This document shows positions 1 through 6,564 of a DNA stretch of 8,622 nt, in pieces. Numbering within the stretch: the stretch's first letter is position 1; each line of letters begins with the position of its first letter. The notes below the pieces were generated by a model. It saw nothing but the letters and a program-made list of their open reading frames with translations, had not been told where the DNA came from and ran no database searches. This DNA comes from Syntrophaceae bacterium UBA1163 (GTDB taxonomy: Bacteria > Desulfobacterota > BSN033 > UBA1163): contig DBZJ01000166.1 of NCBI GenBank assembly GCA_002311635.1, positions 1 to 8,622 of the forward strand. The letters run 5' to 3'. A program made the translations under genes and the position numbers.

Positions 1-159
1 ATGAACCGGTTAAATTCAACCAATTTTACACCTCAGATCAGGCTGCAACACCTATGTCTTTATTTTTAGCGGCAATCCATGAGGCCCAAACAGTAAAGCA
101 GTAGCGCTGAGAGGCCGGAGGGCCGCATAGAAACCCCGAGGCCATTCTCGACCGGCTTA

Positions 160-735
160 TCAGTGTCTCTGCATATGTTGCTCAATGAATCTCTCATAAT
201 CCGCCATTGAGTTGAGCCTTACTCGGAACCGCTCCCACAATCGTTCGTATCTCCATTTTTGAAATGAGTTTCTCGTGAAGCCATCATAACCGAATTCGGA
301 TAAAGCGCTATTTGCTAGTTTATCACACCACTCACGAATATCATTCACGTAGGAGAGCAGATCATCTCGCGATAAGTATTTCCGGGTGAGCTGCCCGTGA
401 AAGATTTTGTTTCTATCCTCAATAGCTTCTTTTATTCTTCCTATTAGACCCTGATAGTATTCACCAATTAGTTCTTCCACGGTCTTTGGGTAAATAGCAT
501 CAAATCCTTTCAAAAAGCCATCAAAATATACTTTGCTATTTCTCGCCAAAGTATCGCGAAGCGCAAAAATATCGCCAGTCTCAAAGCATGGAAACTGATA
601 AACAAGATGCGTGAATAGTTTTCTGAGTTGACGCTCGGCCTTGATCAAAGAAAGGACGAAGGCATCTACACCGCATGTTTCGGCAGTCGACCTTATTAAT
701 AAGTCCACAGTGGCAAATTCTTCCGTGTAGCTCAT
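160..735 (-). CDS. HEPN-domain protein, putative ribonuclease-type
   Basis: A 191-residue, mostly helical, charged protein. Residues 105-114 contain E-D-R-N-K-I-F-H-G, which puts an R-x4-H motif at R108/H113, with Asn directly after the Arg. This is the hallmark of HEPN domains, many of which are metal-independent RNases in toxin-antitoxin, abortive-infection and CRISPR systems. The helix before it (about 85-107) and the one after (about 123-142) match a HEPN four-helix bundle. A longer reading from a TTG at 756 adds seven hydrophobic residues; I chose the ATG at 735 because a standard codon is available, although neither start has a good ribosome site. No nucleotidyltransferase (MNT) antitoxin lies beside it in this window, and the side beyond position 1 is not visible. 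It points away from the ligase cluster, so it is its own transcription unit. The HEPN call is fairly firm; RNase activity is inferred from the motif. The C-terminal 45 residues (W161-H191) are rich in Arg and aromatics and are not recognised. Confidence 0.68.
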   Translation of the reverse strand: MSYTEEFATVDLLIRSTAETCGVDAFVLSLIKAERQLRKLFTHLVYQFPCFETGDIFALRDTLARNSKVYFDGFLKGFDAIYPKTVEELIGEYYQGLIGRIKEAIEDRNKIFHGQLTRKYLSRDDLLSYVNDIREWCDKLANSALSEFGYDGFTRNSFQKWRYERLWERFRVRLNSMADYERFIEQHMQRH

Positions 736-756
736 CCTAAAAACTACTAACAACAA

Positions 757-1291
757 AATTAATCGGTAGAGGTCAGAGTATGCTCGATTGTTGATTTATG
801 GGTGTAATATATACCTTTTTGGACTTTTTTGGAAGCTCTCGCTTTAAAGGAGAAAGCTGCCCCATAGAAGCCTTGTTATCACTCAATTCTTGAGAAAGCA
901 ACTATGAAGTGGTGGACAATTTTAGGTAATTAGCCCCTTCCTACCTGTAATCCCCATCCACTCTGCCCCTTACCTATTTAGGGTAGCTACTAACTTCTTT
1001 TCTCCTGTTGCACTTTGTAAAGCAATGGATATCAGGCGAAGAGCCGAAGTTATGACGGCAAGGGTTCTCATTATAGAGAGGGATCAAAACGCTTCTCTTT
1101 CGTTACATCTTGTGTGCAGGGAGGTGGCACCTATGAAAGAGATCGGACTTTCTAAGAAGAGCATATCAATGCCTGAGCCTGTCACTTTATTCTCGTTTGG
1201 AAGAGGCAAATGCCAGCAAACTGGCTCAAATTGTGGCTTCATCCGTAGGACCTGCAAATTCTATTGCTGGCTCAAATAAGAGGAGCAAACC
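757..1291. other. Intergenic region with no convincing gene
   Basis: This stretch separates the divergent HEPN gene from the ligase cluster and should hold the cluster's promoter, but I see no good -35/-10 pair on the plus strand. A plus-strand reading frame of 84 codons (1025-1279) exists. From its internal ATG at 1052 the first 20 or so residues (A-R-V-L-I-I-E-R-D-Q-N) faintly recall the start of a response-regulator receiver, but the conserved acidic pair is D-Q rather than D-D and the rest is not receiver-like. In another frame, about 1180-1275, a helix-like stretch reads R-L-E-E-A-N-A-S-K-L-A-Q-I-V. The region could therefore be a decayed gene, but the evidence is too thin to annotate one. 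Small imperfect inverted matches (TACCTA/TAGGGTA near 972-987) are not convincing. Confidence 0.4.
806..834 (-). promoter_or_regulatory. Candidate promoter for the HEPN gene
   Basis: On the minus strand a TATATT box (806-811, five of six matches to TATAAT) sits 17 bases from TTCCAA (829-834, only three of six matches to TTGACA). It lies about 70 bases ahead of the HEPN ATG, in the right direction. The -35 is weak and the region is AT-rich, so a chance match is quite possible. Confidence 0.3.
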
Positions 1292-1546
1292 ATGGTATCG
1301 CTGTTGTTAGGCCTAATAGCATGTATTATCCTGTTTGGCCCCTTCGGCCTCGGAGTGTTCGCAGTCATAATGACCTGCTTTTTGCCATTCTATATTGTTC
1401 ACTGCTTCGCCAGAATGATTTTTGGCCACGGAAGGAAACATCGGCGAAAGGACAAGGTTGTTGTGGAGACCCAACAGGACAAAGTCACTCTATTATACAA
1501 AGACGGCAGATGGGTGGTTGACAACCAGAACCCAAGAATTTCTTAG
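1292..1546 (+). CDS. Small membrane protein of unknown function
   Basis: An 84-residue protein preceded by AGGAG (1281-1285), six bases before the ATG. Residues 2-42 are strongly hydrophobic and can form two membrane helices (about 2-15 and 20-42) with a Gly-Pro-Phe-Gly turn between them. Next comes a basic stretch (G-H-G-R-K-H-R-R-K-D-K, 45-55), which by the positive-inside rule should be cytoplasmic. The soluble tail has a short strand-like pattern (K-V-T-L-L-Y-K-D-G-R-W-V-V, about 64-76). The stop is 14 bases before the ligase start, so the two are probably co-transcribed. No family is recognised. Another frame here (1264-1521) is longer upstream but lacks the ribosome site and has no membrane-type or other coherent composition, so I take it as a shadow. 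Confidence 0.6.
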   Translation: MVSLLLGLIACIILFGPFGLGVFAVIMTCFLPFYIVHCFARMIFGHGRKHRRKDKVVVETQQDKVTLLYKDGRWVVDNQNPRIS

Positions 1547-1560
1547 ATCGGAGGAAAGCA

Positions 1561-2790
1561 ATGAAAAAACTCTCTGAACTAATCCAGGAATGCAACGAGA
1601 AGGGGATTCCCATACCCGAAGGTACGAAAATCTCAAAGGAAGACCTCATACGTAAACTGGCCAATTATCATCTTGAGCAAAACCCGGGAGGTACTCCTCC
1701 CCTTGAACAGGTCCGCCCTCAGCTAGCCAGAGACATTACTGAGCTCCCAGAAAAGGAGAGAGAAGAGGTTTTAAGGAGCGACCGATTCGCCTGTGGTGAG
1801 AAAAAGAACGGCATCAGGGGCATTCTTCACATCCGGCCAGAAGGGAATTGTTTCACCTCAAGGAACCGATGCTCTGACACTTATCTTCTGAATGAATTGA
1901 CAGACAACGTCCCACACCTATGCAGTCTGGACTTAGGCCAATGGAAAGGATCGATCTTTGATGGAGAGCTTTATCTACCCGATAGCTTCATCAAACTCGA
2001 TTCTATGGCCAATGCCCTGGAGGCTACTTCCGCCCTGCTTCACTGTTCACCTGGAAAGGCAAAGGAATTTCAGGAGACAACAGGAAATAAGATTCACTAC
2101 CACATATTCGATGCGCTAAAGGCAGAGGGTGAAGACCTGAGACCTCTTTCCTTCAAACATAGACTTGAATACCTTAATGAGTTCAAAAGCTATATCAACT
2201 CTTTAGAGCATAACCAATTTATCGAGTTTGAAGGCCTCATCTTTAAGGACAAAGAACAATATTTCAAAGAGGTTATTAAAGCAGGGGGAGAAGGGATCGT
2301 CCTTAAAGATCTGGAAGCTCCCTACTTCCCGGGAGCAAGATCCCAATCCTGGCTCAAGCTAAAGAGGTCCGACACCGTAGACGCCATCATTATTGGCTGT
2401 GAAAGAGGAAAGGAATGGGACAAGAAGGGGCTGATTGGGTCTATAGAATTCGGGATCTTGGATGAATGCGGAGATCTCCGATCCATCGGGAGGGTTTCTT
2501 CTCTTTCCTTACAGAAGAGAATCGAAATGACAGAGGTGGTCGAAGGGATCCCCACACTGAAAAAGGAACACCTCGGAACAGTCGTCGAGTGCCGGTTTCA
2601 AGAACTGAACAAAAACCTCAGAGGCAGACACCTTCAGATCCTCAGCTTCAGGGAGGGTCAAAATGCCAAACCGATATCTGAATGTTACTTGAACCTTTCA
2701 AGGGAAAAAGAAAATCTCAAACGTGTCGGGATCACGATTCCTGATCATGTGAACGAAAGACTGCTTCAAATCGGTAACCTTAAAAATTGA
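1561..2790 (+). CDS. ATP-dependent DNA ligase with SAP-like N-terminus
   Basis: A 409-residue nick-sealing ligase that uses ATP through a lysyl-AMP intermediate. All nucleotidyltransferase motifs are visible: motif I K-K-N-G-I-R (81-86, K81 the adenylated lysine), motif III F-D-G-E-L (133-137), motif IIIa H-I-F-D-A (181-185), motif IV E-G-I-V-L-K (244-249) and motif V W-L-K-L-K (264-268). An OB-fold follows at about 271-365. Residues 1-38 look like a SAP-type DNA-binding helix-extended loop-helix (L-S-E-L-I at 4-8, then I-S-K-E-D-L-I-R-K-L at 24-33). Motif I has Asn where DNA ligases usually have Asp (KxDG). The start has GGAGG (1550-1554) six bases upstream. About 45 residues past the OB-fold are not recognised. 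The size and single-polypeptide layout suit phage or plasmid ligases better than the NAD-dependent housekeeping enzyme LigA. An RNA ligase role is possible in principle because KxxG is shared, but the DGEL and EGIVLK motifs favour DNA. Confidence 0.9.
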   Translation: MKKLSELIQECNEKGIPIPEGTKISKEDLIRKLANYHLEQNPGGTPPLEQVRPQLARDITELPEKEREEVLRSDRFACGEKKNGIRGILHIRPEGNCFTSRNRCSDTYLLNELTDNVPHLCSLDLGQWKGSIFDGELYLPDSFIKLDSMANALEATSALLHCSPGKAKEFQETTGNKIHYHIFDALKAEGEDLRPLSFKHRLEYLNEFKSYINSLEHNQFIEFEGLIFKDKEQYFKEVIKAGGEGIVLKDLEAPYFPGARSQSWLKLKRSDTVDAIIIGCERGKEWDKKGLIGSIEFGILDECGDLRSIGRVSSLSLQKRIEMTEVVEGIPTLKKEHLGTVVECRFQELNKNLRGRHLQILSFREGQNAKPISECYLNLSREKENLKRVGITIPDHVNERLLQIGNLKN

Positions 2791-2834
2791 CCTGGAGTCT
2801 TTAGGAACTCTCAAAAGAGGAAAAGAGAGCAATC

Positions 2835-3008
2835 ATGCCAAAGAGAAAAAACGACCGATTAAAGAGATCCTCCACTAAAAAACATAGAAATGTGAAAAAC
2901 GAAGCGATCATGCTGACCAAAAGGGCAGGATTTAACCAGGAGACGACAGAATCCCTGATCAAAGAGATAAAAGAGATCTGTGCCTTTGAAGATAGCCTGA
3001 AAGACTAA
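2835..3008 (+). CDS. Small basic protein, unknown
   Basis: A 57-residue reading frame between the ligase and the Cys-rich gene. It is preceded by purine-rich AGAGG (2816-2820) and GAGAG (2825-2829). The first 22 residues are highly basic (M-P-K-R-K-N-D-R-L-K-R and S-S-T-K-K-H-R), typical of a nucleic-acid-binding tail. The rest (about 33-55) reads as an amphipathic acidic helix (T-E-S-L-I-K-E-I-K-E-I-C). It fits the 45-base ligase gap on one side and ends 27 bases before the next start, so it looks like part of the same operon. I do not recognise a family. The coding call rests on position, spacing and composition. Confidence 0.55.
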   Translation: MPKRKNDRLKRSSTKKHRNVKNEAIMLTKRAGFNQETTESLIKEIKEICAFEDSLKD

Positions 3009-3035
3009 ACATCAATCTATTAAGGAGAGTCTCGA

Positions 3036-3413
3036 ATGAACCATACCAGAAGAGTGAAGATTATCAGGAAATCTCAAACGCAGCCATGTGTCAGATGTCC
3101 TGCCACAGGGATGATTACGTACCAGTGCTGGAACTGCGAATTATTCGTCTCGGGCTACCAAAACGGGGACATCAAGTGCGCCTACCCATCGGAGTCTCCT
3201 TTGAACGTGCACTTCATGAGGGTAGAGCCCGACACCTCCAGGTGGGACGCGAAATATCACCTGAGGAAACAGGATGTGGTCTGTGGTCATCCAGCCCTCT
3301 ATGAATTTGGCGAGATCTATGACTCTGAAATCGGTAGGGTCTGGGACACCTGGGTAAGGGACAAGTCTAAACTGAAATCACCACCGGATGAGACGATCTT
3401 ACGGAGCCGCTAA
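3036..3413 (+). CDS. Cys-rich protein with two CxxC pairs, unknown
   Basis: A 125-residue protein with AAGGAG (3022-3027) eight bases before the ATG. Near the N-terminus it has C-V-R-C (C18, C21) and C-W-N-C (C31, C34), with C48 and C83 further on. Two CxxC pairs ten residues apart suggest a small zinc ribbon or rubredoxin-like knuckle, so metal binding is likely. The basic N-terminal ten residues (T-R-R-V-K-I-I-R-K) would suit contact with nucleic acid. The C-terminal half is rich in Trp, Tyr and Asp with no recognised motif. It is the last gene of the ligase cluster, as a strong terminator begins 29 bases after its stop. Function is unknown; a DNA- or RNA-binding accessory protein is only inferred from the neighbours. 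Confidence 0.65.
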   Translation: MNHTRRVKIIRKSQTQPCVRCPATGMITYQCWNCELFVSGYQNGDIKCAYPSESPLNVHFMRVEPDTSRWDAKYHLRKQDVVCGHPALYEFGEIYDSEIGRVWDTWVRDKSKLKSPPDETILRSR

Positions 3414-3441
3414 ACCTGGCCTAAAAGCCTAATTCACAAGG

Positions 3442-3479
3442 AGAGATCCTGGGAAAAACCTCAGGGTCTCTTCTTTTTT
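3442..3479 (+). terminator. Rho-independent terminator after the ligase cluster
   Basis: The arm AGAGATCCTGGG pairs with CCTCAGGGTCTCT across an AAAAA loop, with one bulged T and one G-T pair. It is followed directly by a T-rich tract (TTCTTTTTT). It lies 29 bases after the Cys-rich gene's stop and separates that cluster from radC, which must then have its own promoter somewhere in 3480-3600; none was clearly seen. Confidence 0.85.
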
Positions 3480-3603
3480 GGTCAAAAAGCAAAGATCAAA
3501 CAACTGTCAACCATCTAATTTAGGCAACCGATTGTACTAAAAGGAAATCCACAAATCTGTCAAGCAAATCAAGCTAACCGGATAAGGAAGTAAAGGCAAA
3601 ATA

Positions 3604-4068
3604 ATGTCACATCGGAAGCTCTTTAACAGCATCAACATCGTCAGGGTCAAACTCGTGAGAGAAAAGGATGCCATTTACGGTGCCAAGACTATCACAAGCC
3701 CCGGAGAGCTGGCTTCTATTGTCAAAAGATTCCTGGCCGATACAGACAGGGAGGTGTTCCTCACCGTCAACTTCAGCACGGCCAACACAATCAACAGCAT
3801 TCACATCGTGAGCATAGGCTCCCTGGACAGAGCCATAGTGCACCCGAGGGAGGTCTTCAAGGCCGCCATACTGTCGAACGCCAGCAGCATCGCCTTGGTC
3901 CATAGCCACCCCTCTGGGAGCCTCAACCCCTCACCGGAGGACATCCAGATAACAAAGAAATTGGTCCAGTGTGGGGAGATTCTCAACATCAAAGTGGTCG
4001 ACCACATCATCGTCTCAGACGACCGACATCTGAGCTTCGCCGAACGGAAGATAGGAGGGCTCGGATGA
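3604..4068 (+). CDS. radC: RadC-family JAMM/MPN-domain protein
   Basis: A 154-residue protein of the RadC (UPF0758/DUF2466) family. The JAMM metal-site motif is intact: H100-S-H102-P-S-G, then ten residues to D113, in the familiar H-S-H-P-S-G-x5-P-S-x2-D pattern. E50 (R-E-V-F) is the likely upstream Glu. The length equals the MPN domain alone. The N-terminal helix-hairpin-helix part of long chromosomal RadC (about 220 residues) is missing, as in the short RadC copies common on prophages, plasmids and integrative elements (E. coli YeeS/YkfG type). The biochemical role is unsettled: the family was named for DNA repair, but this has been questioned, and JAMM folds elsewhere act as metallopeptidases. 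AAAGG (3592-3596) lies seven bases before the ATG. The stop overlaps the next start as ATGA. Confidence 0.9.
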   Translation: MSHRKLFNSINIVRVKLVREKDAIYGAKTITSPGELASIVKRFLADTDREVFLTVNFSTANTINSIHIVSIGSLDRAIVHPREVFKAAILSNASSIALVHSHPSGSLNPSPEDIQITKKLVQCGEILNIKVVDHIIVSDDRHLSFAERKIGGLG

Positions 4069-4250
4069 AAGAGAACAACCTTCTTGAACAGACGGCCAAG
4101 ATTATTTCCGAGATCCACACCTATCGACATGAACCCGGAGATATCGTATTTCCTGCTTTAATGTCCTCAAGGACATCACCGTCAAATTCAAAAGTAACAA
4201 AAAGATATCCCTTGAAATCTTGTATATTACCCAAATTAAAATATGTGTAA
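4065..4250 (+). pseudogene. Probable truncated gene coupled to radC
   Basis: A start with AGGAGGG (4053-4059) five bases upstream and an ATGA overlap with the radC stop marks a real, translationally coupled gene. The first 27 or so codons read as ordinary protein (M-K-E-N-N-L-L-E-Q-T-A-K-I-I-S-E-I-H). From about 4145 the frame becomes Ser/Lys/Pro-rich and coding-like signal moves to the opposite strand, where the secreted protein ends. The frame stops at 4250 after 61 codons. I read this as the 5' end of an operon gene whose body was removed or displaced when the 4121-5294 block arrived. A genuine 61-residue protein overlapping an antisense gene is the alternative. Confidence 0.5.
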
Positions 4251-4768
4251 ACTCCAAATGACTCGTCAACTTTATCAGGCTTGCTATACTTTTTCAGAAG
4301 TTCTTGTCTTGTGGTCTCCCCCACCTTTATAGAAGAAATAGATTTCAAATGCTTCGGGGGCACCGACCCTCCCCCAGTTGGATCAGACTTCTTAACACTT
4401 TTCGGTTTTTCAACCGATTCTAAACATCCCATAGAGGGTATATCACATATAAGCCATAACGACTGGCACCACAACATAATGCTTGAACCCGGGAAGTGAA
4501 ATTTTACCACGTATGTTCCGAAGGCCGATTCCTTATTAAAAAGAACCTTATCACCACCTTTGAAGCAAATCGCTTCTCCCTTTCTAACCATTTCATTTAT
4601 CGCTGCTTCATCACCCTCATGCACAAACCGAGTTAGATCATCCAAATAGAACAGGTTAGTAGCGGTGCAATTGCCCCGTGCCGTATAACCTTCATATTGA
4701 GCACATGCTGTTTTGAAGCCAACCAGCAGTACAATTCCTAAAGCCAAGAGCAAGCTTATTATTTTCAT
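4121..4768 (-). CDS. Secreted protein with SH3-like and BamE/SmpA-like parts
   Basis: A 215-residue exported protein with AAAGGAG eight bases ahead of its ATG. Residues 1-23 form a signal peptide (M-K-I-I-S then a Leu/Val/Gly core), with a likely signal-peptidase I cut after A21-C22-A23. C22 is not in a good lipobox because the -3 residue is Lys rather than a small aliphatic. Residues 41-101 (G-D-E-A-A-I-N-E-M-V, then F-K-G-G-D-K-V-L-F, ending in L-W-C) recall small SH3-like envelope domains. After a Pro/Ser/Gly/Lys linker (120-140), residues 144-203 resemble BamE/SmpA: I-K-V-G-E-T-T-R-Q-E-L-L-K-K-Y-S-K-P, then Y-T-Y-F and V-T-F-E-F-D-G. Several Cys (34, 68, 101, 108, 115) could form disulfides. 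An envelope role is likely and the exact function unknown. It is antisense to the flanking operon genes and its last residues (about 206-215) cross the suspected junction. Confidence 0.7.
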   Translation of the reverse strand: MKIISLLLALGIVLLVGFKTACAQYEGYTARGNCTATNLFYLDDLTRFVHEGDEAAINEMVRKGEAICFKGGDKVLFNKESAFGTYVVKFHFPGSSIMLWCQSLWLICDIPSMGCLESVEKPKSVKKSDPTGGGSVPPKHLKSISSIKVGETTRQELLKKYSKPDKVDESFGVYTYFNLGNIQDFKGYLFVTFEFDGDVLEDIKAGNTISPGSCR

Positions 4769-5294
4769 TTAATCTTCTCCTTTCTACCAGTTCTTTCCTC
4801 AAGGTCAACTGGGAAGACTCCTCAAGGATAGAATTCTTTTCAAAGCTTTCTTGCAATTTCAGGCCTCTGTCGTTCCTTCACAATCTTATAATCGATGATC
4901 GAGCTGATGGTTTACTCCCGATATTGAAAAACTGAGTTCCTTACAACCACTATAAGAAGCATAGTTCGTCTCATAAATGCAGTAAAGCTTGTAAACCAGT
5001 GGTAATTATTGCAACATCCCTGCCACCCAAACTGTTTTCGATGTAACCAATTAAATTTAAAGATGTATCTTTTGCACCTGGTAATTCCCCGCAGACTCAT
5101 TGCTTCCAAAATGGGACATAAATTGTTATCTATTTGCGGAAATGTCAGTTACGGTTTACTCAGATTTTTCTGGGCTGTTGCTCACACAATTCTGCTATTG
5201 CTTAAATCCTAACATTCCTTCACCAGTCCCCCCCCTCCTATATAGAGAGGGCTAATATTCCAGGCTCCTCGTTACATTTTGTGATGGGGCCTAA
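4769..5294. other. AT-richer non-coding stretch
   Basis: About 500 bases with no convincing gene. A 67-codon plus-strand frame (5009-5212) and a 65-codon minus-strand frame (4912-5109) overlap each other, lack ribosome sites and have odd compositions, so I do not call them. Near the end is a run of eight C (5228-5235), then CCCTC (5233-5237) that can pair with GAGGG (5247-5251) around TATATA. This could be a weak hairpin or part of a promoter for the downstream operon, but no matching -35 is evident. The minus-strand gene's promoter should lie in 4790-4870 and was not identified. Confidence 0.4.
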
Positions 5295-5363
5295 ATGAAA
5301 CCCGTCTGCGCATGGTGCTTCCCTGGCATGTCCTGCAAGCCCGATTACTGGAGGATTTCTTAA
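5295..5363 (+). CDS. Possible 22-residue Cys-containing peptide
   Basis: A short frame ATG-to-TAA reads M-K-P-V-C-A-W-C-F-P-G-M-S-C, then K-P-D-Y-W-R-I-S, with Cys at 5, 8 and 14 (CxxC-x5-C). It starts right after an in-frame TAA and has only a weak GATGGGG upstream. It ends 47 bases before the DUF932 start. It could be a leader peptide or small metal-binding peptide, or simply chance. The Cys spacing and Trp/Tyr content are the only reasons to list it. Confidence 0.25.
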   Translation: MKPVCAWCFPGMSCKPDYWRIS

Positions 5364-5396
5364 TCCCATTGTACCCATCGAATGAAACACAAAAAC

Positions 5397-5403
5397 AAGG
5401 AGG
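5397..5403 (+). promoter_or_regulatory. Ribosome binding site deciding the DUF932 start
   Basis: A perfect AAGGAGG is placed seven bases before the ATG at 5411. The frame is open upstream to 5312, but that longer start has no such site and would put the Shine-Dalgarno inside the gene, so 5411 is the start. Confidence 0.85.
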
Positions 5404-5410
5404 AAAAACT

Positions 5411-6517
5411 ATGGAAACCGCAATGAATCAAGCAACTGAGTTCGAAACGACTCAAACCACTGACCCAAGAGAAGCGAAGTTAAGGGAGATTGTCGAAAAG
5501 GGAAAGGCAAGCCTCCAAAAAACCCTCGAAGAGATCCAACACGAATTCACCATCCGAGAGGACATGGCCGTAAGGCCGACAGCCATCGACTTCCTCGTTC
5601 AGGACCACAAGATCCAGCCTGTTATCCGAGACGAAGCCTATGATCTGACCGAGCACAGCCAGGGCCAAATGCTAAACCGAGCGGGCATCCCAGCCCAGTT
5701 TGCCCAAAAGCTGATGGACCTCGACGAGAACGAACTCCTATCGAGAAACCTAAAACGACTGACCGAGCGGATGGAAGACGGCGGGATCCTGCTCCGTCGA
5801 GTTGGTACGACCATCAAGGGATGGCTATCACCCGCCTACAAACGGATGGATGCTGCACCAATCATGGAAGCGTTCATAAAGCGGAACATGGAGAAGGGCT
5901 TTGTCCCTTACAGAGGAATGAACACAGACTACCGCTACCAGGTTTCGATGATTCAACCGAGAATCTGGGAGCCAGTACCAGGTGAGTTTGTTGTCTTTGG
6001 TACCAGCCTCGTAACAGGAGACTACGGAAACCAGAGCCTTGAGATAGACCTCCTCATGCTCCGTATTGTTTGTCTCAACTTAGCCATAGGCCACGACTTG
6101 TTCCGAAAAATCCATCTCGGCTCAAGATTCCAGATGGGAGAGGCTGATGAAATAGTCCCGATCAGCCAGAAGACGATCAATCTGGACACGGACACAATCT
6201 CTTCCGCCGTAACTGACGTTGTCGACGCCAGTGAGACCCACATCAAACTCCTTGAGAACAAGATTCAAGAGGCAAGCGGTAAAGAGATCAGAGACCCCAA
6301 GTCCATCTACGACTCTCTGAGAAAAAGAGGATTACGAAAGGAGACTGTCGAACAAATTAAGACTGCTTACGACCTTCCACAAGAAGTCGAGATCTTACCC
6401 AAAGGAAACAACCTTTGGAGGCTCTCCAATGCCATAAGCCTTGTGGCAAACGGAATCGAAAGACCGGATGAAAAGGTCGATCTCGAAAAAGAGGCAATGA
6501 ACCTACTGATGGCTTAG
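5411..6517 (+). CDS. DUF932-family plasmid/phage-type protein
   Basis: A 368-residue protein of the DUF932 family, found mainly on phages and plasmids and with no settled biochemical function. Recognisable family segments in order: Y-D-L-T-E-H-S-Q-G-Q-M (77-87) with the R-A-G-I-P-A-Q-F-A stretch (90-98), then G-W-L-S-P-A-Y-K-R-M-D (137-147, the usual [FW]-L-S-x-x-Y-x-x-x-D), then a strand region and a core segment L-M-L-R-I-V-C-L-N (215-223), where relatives usually have R-x-V-C-x-N-G. The N-terminal 45 residues are charged and coiled-coil-like (R-E-I-V-E-K-G-K-A-S-L-Q-K-T-L-E-E-I). The last 100 residues are helical and charged. It opens the operon that carries the clamp and the Rad52-like gene, which suggests a role in element replication or recombination; that is context only. 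Confidence 0.75.
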   Translation: METAMNQATEFETTQTTDPREAKLREIVEKGKASLQKTLEEIQHEFTIREDMAVRPTAIDFLVQDHKIQPVIRDEAYDLTEHSQGQMLNRAGIPAQFAQKLMDLDENELLSRNLKRLTERMEDGGILLRRVGTTIKGWLSPAYKRMDAAPIMEAFIKRNMEKGFVPYRGMNTDYRYQVSMIQPRIWEPVPGEFVVFGTSLVTGDYGNQSLEIDLLMLRIVCLNLAIGHDLFRKIHLGSRFQMGEADEIVPISQKTINLDTDTISSAVTDVVDASETHIKLLENKIQEASGKEIRDPKSIYDSLRKRGLRKETVEQIKTAYDLPQEVEILPKGNNLWRLSNAISLVANGIERPDEKVDLEKEAMNLLMA

Positions 6518-6564
6518 AGAGCACACCTTTTAGCAGCCAGGATCAATGGAAATCGGTTCACAAG

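Noticed and set aside
120..160. GGCC-rich inverted matches downstream of the HEPN gene as a terminator
   Set aside because: The stems are only four or five pairs and no T-run follows on the minus strand.
1025..1279. 84-codon plus-strand frame with a start recalling a response-regulator receiver
   Set aside because: Only about ten residues resemble a receiver, the acidic pair is incomplete, the rest has unnatural composition, and there is no ribosome site.
2632..2652. Q-I-L-S-F in the ligase as a clamp-binding motif
   Set aside because: It lies inside the OB-fold strands next to the expected motif VI region, so it is more likely structural, and the match to the consensus is partial.
3504..3563. 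Two copies of CTGTCAA (3504-3510 and 3557-3563) as a possible operator before radC
   Set aside because: Seven-base matches 53 bases apart in a CAA-rich region are easily chance, and no promoter is seen with them.
3801..4130. 109-codon minus-strand frame over radC
   Set aside because: It is antisense to a gene with an intact JAMM motif, has no coherent domain, and is a frame shadow.
5009..5212. 67-codon plus-strand frame in the AT-rich block
   Set aside because: No ribosome site, an overlapping frame on the other strand, and no recognisable pattern apart from a hydrophobic tail expected from AT-rich DNA.
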